A DNA stretch of 33,244 nt, taken from Thermoplasmata archaeon (lineage in GTDB: Archaea; Thermoplasmatota; Thermoplasmata; Lutacidiplasmatales; UBA184). The notes beneath the pieces are model-generated. The model had not been told where the DNA came from. It made no database searches and was given only the letters and a program-made list of their open reading frames with translations. Shown here one piece after another: positions 29,926-33,244 of the stretch. Each line of letters opens with the position of its first letter. The stretch's first letter is position 1. The stretch is taken from contig DAHUZP010000052.1 of assembly GCA_027306505.1 (NCBI GenBank), positions 1 to 33,244 on the forward strand, given 5' to 3'. The position numbers and the translations under genes are program-made.

Positions 29926-32040
29926 TTGGACCGGCTCCTGGAGGAGTTCGATGTGGAGGGGCTACGTACCTCCCAGGGTGAAGCCCCCAGTGCGTCTCCC
30001 GCCGAAGAGTCGGCCGCGACCTTCACCCCGTCTCCGGCGGAGACCGAGGCGCCTGCCCCCGAGCCCACCTCCGAGGTCCCCGCCACCTCCTCCGACGCGG
30101 GGGTCGCTCCTGCCGAGAGCTCGGACCTCGCAGGTCCGGGGCTGGGGGAACCCCCAGGAGAGGACCTCCAAGCGACGGGCCCCCAGCCAGACCTCTCGGA
30201 GGGCCGGGACCCGGGCGAGATGGCCCAGCGAAAGTTGGAGACCGATCTCGAGTCCCTCCTCCAGCAGGCCCGGCCAGAGGGCCGGGGGGCCTCCGCTGAG
30301 TCGATGGGCCAGAGCCTCTCGGAGGTGGAGGCGCTCGCCGGAGAGGTCCTGGGGGAGGACCGGTTTGTCGGGGAGGAGTCGCTCTGCCCGGCATGCGGTG
30401 CGGTCACCAGCGTCTACGCCGACTCCTGCGGGAGGTGCGGCGCCCCCTTCGACACCGAGGTCTGCAAATGCGCACACTGCGGGGCATGGGTCCCCTCCGA
30501 GTCGCTCTTCTGCGATTCCTGTCAGCAGCCCTTGGTGAACCCCGAGGCGCTCTGCCCGACGTGCAGCTCACCGGTCCCCTACCACGCCCCCAAGTGTCCC
30601 CGATGCGGGGCCGAGCTGGTCGAGGGGGAGATGCGATGCGCCCGTTGCGGCTCGGGCGTCTCCCCCACCGCCATCACGTGTGACTCCTGCGGCCTCCTCC
30701 TGGTCGAGGGCGCCCGCAAACGGACCGAGGCGATAGCGGCGGCCGCGGCCGCGGGAGGATCGGTCGCGGGCGTCCAGGTGGGCGCGATCAAGGCGACCCT
30801 GGACGGGGGGGCGCCCATCCGGGCCACCCTGGACGGGCCCGGGGTGACCGAGGTCGAGGTCGAGAACCGCATCGAGAACAAGCTCACGGTCGAGGCCGTG
30901 CTGAAGCAGCCTGAGGGGCCCCCCGGTGGACCCGCGGCGGCTGCTGCCGAGCGGCAGCTCCAGCAGAAGGAGGCGCGCAACAGGCTCGCCAGGGCGAAGG
31001 CCCGTCGCTCGGACGCCTACTACCCCTTCAGCGCGGTCGTGGGCCAGGAGAAGATGAAGACCGCTCTCCTGCTGAACGTCATCGACCCTCTGGTCGGGGG
31101 GGTCCTGGTCTCAGGGCAGAAAGGGACCGGGAAGTCGGTCACCGTCCGCGGCCTCACCGAGGTGACCCCGCAGATCCGGGCCATCGAGGGATGCCGGTTC
31201 TCCTGCGACCCCTCCCGTCCCGGGGACTGGTGCTGGGAGTGCCACGAGAGGTTCGAGGGGCGCACGGCAGAGTCGATCCCCACGATCCTTCGTCCCCTGA
31301 AGGTGGTGGACCTTCCGCTGAACGCGACCGAGGACCGCGTCGTGGGGACGCTGGACGTCGGCCGCATGCTCACCGAAGGGGAGGTGGCCTTCGAGCACGG
31401 GGTGCTCGCGGAAGCGAACCGCGGTGTCCTCTACGTCGATGAGATCAACCTCCTGGACGACTACGTGGTGGACGTCCTCCTGGACGCGGCCGCGATGGGT
31501 CGCGTCACCGTCGAACGCGAGGGGGTCTCCGTCTCCTACCCGGCCCGGTTCGTCATGGTGGGGAGCATGAACCCTGAGGAGGGCAGCCTGCGCCCGCAGC
31601 TCCTGGACCGCATCGCCCTCATGGTCACCGTGACGGGCGTGGAGGACCTCGAAGGGCGCAAGGACATCGTCCGCCGACGGGAGGAGTTCGAGCGCGACCC
31701 CAAGGCGTTCCGTACCCGGTTCGAGCCGACGCAGCAGCAGTTGCGGGACTCGGTCGCGAAGGCCCGGGAGATCCTGCCCCGGGTGGACATGACGCCCAAG
31801 CTCTTCTCAGCCGTCCCTAAGGTGACCACCTCCTTCGGTGTGGACGGGCACCGGGCGGACATCATGATCGAGCGGGGAGCGAAGGCCCTCGCGGCCTACC
31901 ACGGGCGCACGGAGGTCACCAGCGCCGACCTGGGGGCCGTCGCGGAGATGGTGCTTCCGCACCGTATGCGGCGCAAACCCTTAGAGCAGGCGGAGTTCAA
32001 TGCGGAACGCCTGAAGCGCGTGATCGAGGAGAACGTCTAA
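29926..32040 (+). CDS. Magnesium-chelatase-I-type AAA+ ATPase with four N-terminal zinc ribbons
   Basis: 704 residues from TTG 29926. Residues 1-140 are acidic and Pro/Ser-rich, probably disordered. Residues 154-255 hold eight CxxC knuckles, i.e. four zinc ribbons (CPACG/CGRCG, CAHCG/CDSCQ, CPTCS/CPRCG, CARCG/CDSCG). After a linker with a short charged helix comes a full chelatase-I AAA+ domain (about 363-704): YYPFSAVVGQ, Walker A GQKGTGKS (397-404), a Cys cluster (Cys423, 427, 436, 439) seen in some non-photosynthetic relatives, ATEDRVVGTLDVGRML, Walker B VLYVDEINLLDD (Asp505, Glu506), sensor GSMNPEEG and LLDRIAL. It should be ATP-active. With no tetrapyrrole genes nearby, a MoxR-like remodelling role with the VWA protein is more likely than metal insertion. 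The start is unusual: the frame is open to 29848, but no ATG, GTG or TTG lies before 29926. Confidence 0.88.
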   Translation: MDRLLEEFDVEGLRTSQGEAPSASPAEESAATFTPSPAETEAPAPEPTSEVPATSSDAGVAPAESSDLAGPGLGEPPGEDLQATGPQPDLSEGRDPGEMAQRKLETDLESLLQQARPEGRGASAESMGQSLSEVEALAGEVLGEDRFVGEESLCPACGAVTSVYADSCGRCGAPFDTEVCKCAHCGAWVPSESLFCDSCQQPLVNPEALCPTCSSPVPYHAPKCPRCGAELVEGEMRCARCGSGVSPTAITCDSCGLLLVEGARKRTEAIAAAAAAGGSVAGVQVGAIKATLDGGAPIRATLDGPGVTEVEVENRIENKLTVEAVLKQPEGPPGGPAAAAAERQLQQKEARNRLARAKARRSDAYYPFSAVVGQEKMKTALLLNVIDPLVGGVLVSGQKGTGKSVTVRGLTEVTPQIRAIEGCRFSCDPSRPGDWCWECHERFEGRTAESIPTILRPLKVVDLPLNATEDRVVGTLDVGRMLTEGEVAFEHGVLAEANRGVLYVDEINLLDDYVVDVLLDAAAMGRVTVEREGVSVSYPARFVMVGSMNPEEGSLRPQLLDRIALMVTVTGVEDLEGRKDIVRRREEFERDPKAFRTRFEPTQQQLRDSVAKAREILPRVDMTPKLFSAVPKVTTSFGVDGHRADIMIERGAKALAAYHGRTEVTSADLGAVAEMVLPHRMRRKPLEQAEFNAERLKRVIEENV

Positions 32041-32061
32041 GGCAACGGATGGCGGTCCACA

Positions 32062-33244
32062 GTGGCAGGGAGCGGGGGTAGCGGGGTTGCTCTGGACGCG
32101 GAGCTGGCCTTCGTCCAGAAGAAGATCCAGGAAGGCATCGACCGGCTTCGGGCCGAGATGGAGGCCCATCATCGCCAGGAGATGGCGGAGATGGAGCGCC
32201 GGGTGAGCGAGGTCAAAGAGCAGGAGACCTCCCGCCGTCTGGAGGCCGCCCGCGCCTCGGCGGACGCCGACCTCCAGAAGAGCGTCGCGAAGACCGAGAG
32301 GGAGAAGGACGCCGAGTGGCAGCGGCGCCTGGAGGACGCTCTCCAGCGCAAGGAGGCGGAGGTCACCGCCCGGCTCAAGGGGGAGTCGGACCAGCGCCAG
32401 GAGAAGCTCAAGGAGGAGCTCGGCCAGCGCTACGACCGGCGCGAAGCCGAGCTCAAGATGCAGCTCGACCGGGACAAGAAGGCCCTGGAGGACGAGCTGC
32501 GCCGCGCGAACGAGCGGGACCTCGCCCGCGACAAGCGCGACCTGGAGGAGACCTACCAGGCCCGCGTGAGGAAGAGGGAGGAGGAGATCCGCCAGCAGGT
32601 CTCCGAGGAGTTCCGGCTCAAGGAGATGGACCTCCGCCGTACCCTGGAGGCAGAGCTGCGCCAGAAGGAGGCAGAGCTACGGGCCCAGATGGAGGAGCGA
32701 CTGCGCCAGCGGCAGGAGGAATGGATGGCCTCCCAGGCCAAGAGGTCCGAGCAGGACCTCATCACCGCTCGTGCCGCCCAAGAGGCGGAGTACGCCCGCA
32801 AGACCGAGGCGGCGGAAGCCAGGCTTTCCGCCGAGCACCGCACACGCCTCTCCGAGGAGGAGCGGGAGATCCGGGGCCGGCTCGACAAGGAGTTCCAGTC
32901 GGAACGACAGAAGGTGGAGGAGCAGGTCCGCGCTCGCCTCCTGCACCGTGGAAGGTTCTCCCGTCTCAGCCGGCTCCTCAAGGAGCCGCTCTTCCCCTTC
33001 CCGGCGGTCGTCGGTCAGGACAAGGCGAAGCGGGCGCTTCTTCTCAATCTCATCAACCCCCACGTCGGGGGCGTCGTCCTCTGGGGACCGGAAGGGAACG
33101 CGAAGTTCTCCATGGTCGTGGGGTTCGCGGAGCTCACCGACCCGATCCTCGACAAGCTGCGTCCCCAGCGGGCCGAGCGGCTCGCCTGGAACGACCCGTC
33201 CCGGTACCTCGTGGGGCAGATCCACTTCGGCCGGGAGCTGGGCA
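32062..33244 (+). CDS. Coiled-coil protein fused to a chelatase-I-like pseudo-ATPase, C-terminus cut off
   Basis: From GTG 32062 the frame is open for 394 codons to the window end. Residues 12 to about 300 are an almost unbroken charged helix rich in Glu, Arg, Lys, Gln and Ala (for example RRLEDALQRKEAEVTARL), a long coiled coil. From about 310 it becomes homologous to the AAA+ domain of the preceding gene: FPFPAVVGQDKAKRALLLNL against YYPFSAVVGQEKMKTALLLN, then VGGVVLWG against VGGVLVSG. The Walker A, however, reads GPEGNAKF (342-349): the Gly before Lys is Ala and the Ser/Thr after it is Phe. The following Cys cluster is missing and the loop is about 20 residues shorter, but DPSRYLVGQIHFGREL is kept. 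This should not bind or hydrolyse ATP normally. The gene starts 21 bases after the AAA+ stop, so the two are probably co-transcribed. GTG is the best start because the ATG at 32049 is out of frame and soon stops. Confidence 0.85.
   Translation, partial: MAGSGGSGVALDAELAFVQKKIQEGIDRLRAEMEAHHRQEMAEMERRVSEVKEQETSRRLEAARASADADLQKSVAKTEREKDAEWQRRLEDALQRKEAEVTARLKGESDQRQEKLKEELGQRYDRREAELKMQLDRDKKALEDELRRANERDLARDKRDLEETYQARVRKREEEIRQQVSEEFRLKEMDLRRTLEAELRQKEAELRAQMEERLRQRQEEWMASQAKRSEQDLITARAAQEAEYARKTEAAEARLSAEHRTRLSEEEREIRGRLDKEFQSERQKVEEQVRARLLHRGRFSRLSRLLKEPLFPFPAVVGQDKAKRALLLNLINPHVGGVVLWGPEGNAKFSMVVGFAELTDPILDKLRPQRAERLAWNDPSRYLVGQIHFGRELG

Noticed and set aside
29926-33244. Chlorophyll or cobalamin magnesium/cobalt chelatase operon
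   Set aside because: Only chelatase-I-like domains are present. No BchH/CobN-type large subunit or tetrapyrrole enzyme is seen, and one copy has a dead Walker A.
1-33244. CRISPR arrays, insertion sequences, integrase genes or attachment-site repeats
   Set aside because: No regularly spaced repeats, transposase motifs or flanking direct repeats were found on either strand.

Overview
The window looks archaeal, most likely a high-GC member of the Thermoplasmatota; the lineage is an inference. The evidence is an archaeal type IV pilin-type signal (RRG followed by VSEVIG) on a giant surface protein, archaeal-type phosphoglycerate mutase, Trm5, a fused 3-hydroxyacyl-CoA dehydrogenase/crotonase, and short T/A-rich boxes about 24-27 bases before start codons, which fit archaeal TATA boxes and leaderless mRNAs. 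GC content is very high, so long antisense open frames are common and were rejected as shadows.

Layout. 1-231 (-): start of a DUF4382-like membrane-anchored surface protein that leaves the window. 672-1661 (+): unknown polytopic membrane protein. 1821-6941 (+): about 1,700-residue pilin-signal surface protein with CARDB-like, Rossmann-like and jelly-roll-like modules. 7098-8285 (-): membrane protein with a zinc ribbon. 8310-13144 (+): tight cluster apgM, trm5, ppsA (the two enzymes interconvert 3-phosphoglycerate/2-phosphoglycerate and pyruvate/PEP). 13281-14423 (+): DoxX/DoxD-like membrane protein with an extra outer domain. 14493-16451 (+): acyl-CoA fusion enzyme behind a clear leaderless promoter. 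21325-16524 (-): ahcY, gcvH and an MMPL/RND transporter, with ahcY and gcvH overlapping. 26006-21756 (-): 1,416-residue surface protein whose short cytoplasmic tail carries three zinc ribbons. 26810-26112 (-): small polytopic membrane protein.

27006 to the right end is the most unusual region. It holds a stand-alone VWA protein, a PRC-barrel-like/coiled-coil/zinc-ribbon tail-anchored protein on the opposite strand, a magnesium-chelatase-I-type AAA+ ATPase preceded by four zinc ribbons, and (cut by the window end) a long coiled coil fused to a second chelatase-I-like domain whose Walker A is broken. Together these look like an active-ATPase/pseudo-ATPase/VWA assembly tied to the membrane. No tetrapyrrole gene is nearby, so a chlorophyll or cobalamin role is not supported. 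This is the best candidate for an undescribed system.

A recurring theme is double-CxxC zinc ribbons on the cytoplasmic side of membrane proteins (7098-8285, 21756-26006, 28354-29814) and on the AAA+ protein (29926-32040). No tRNA, rRNA, CRISPR array, insertion sequence or integrase was seen.
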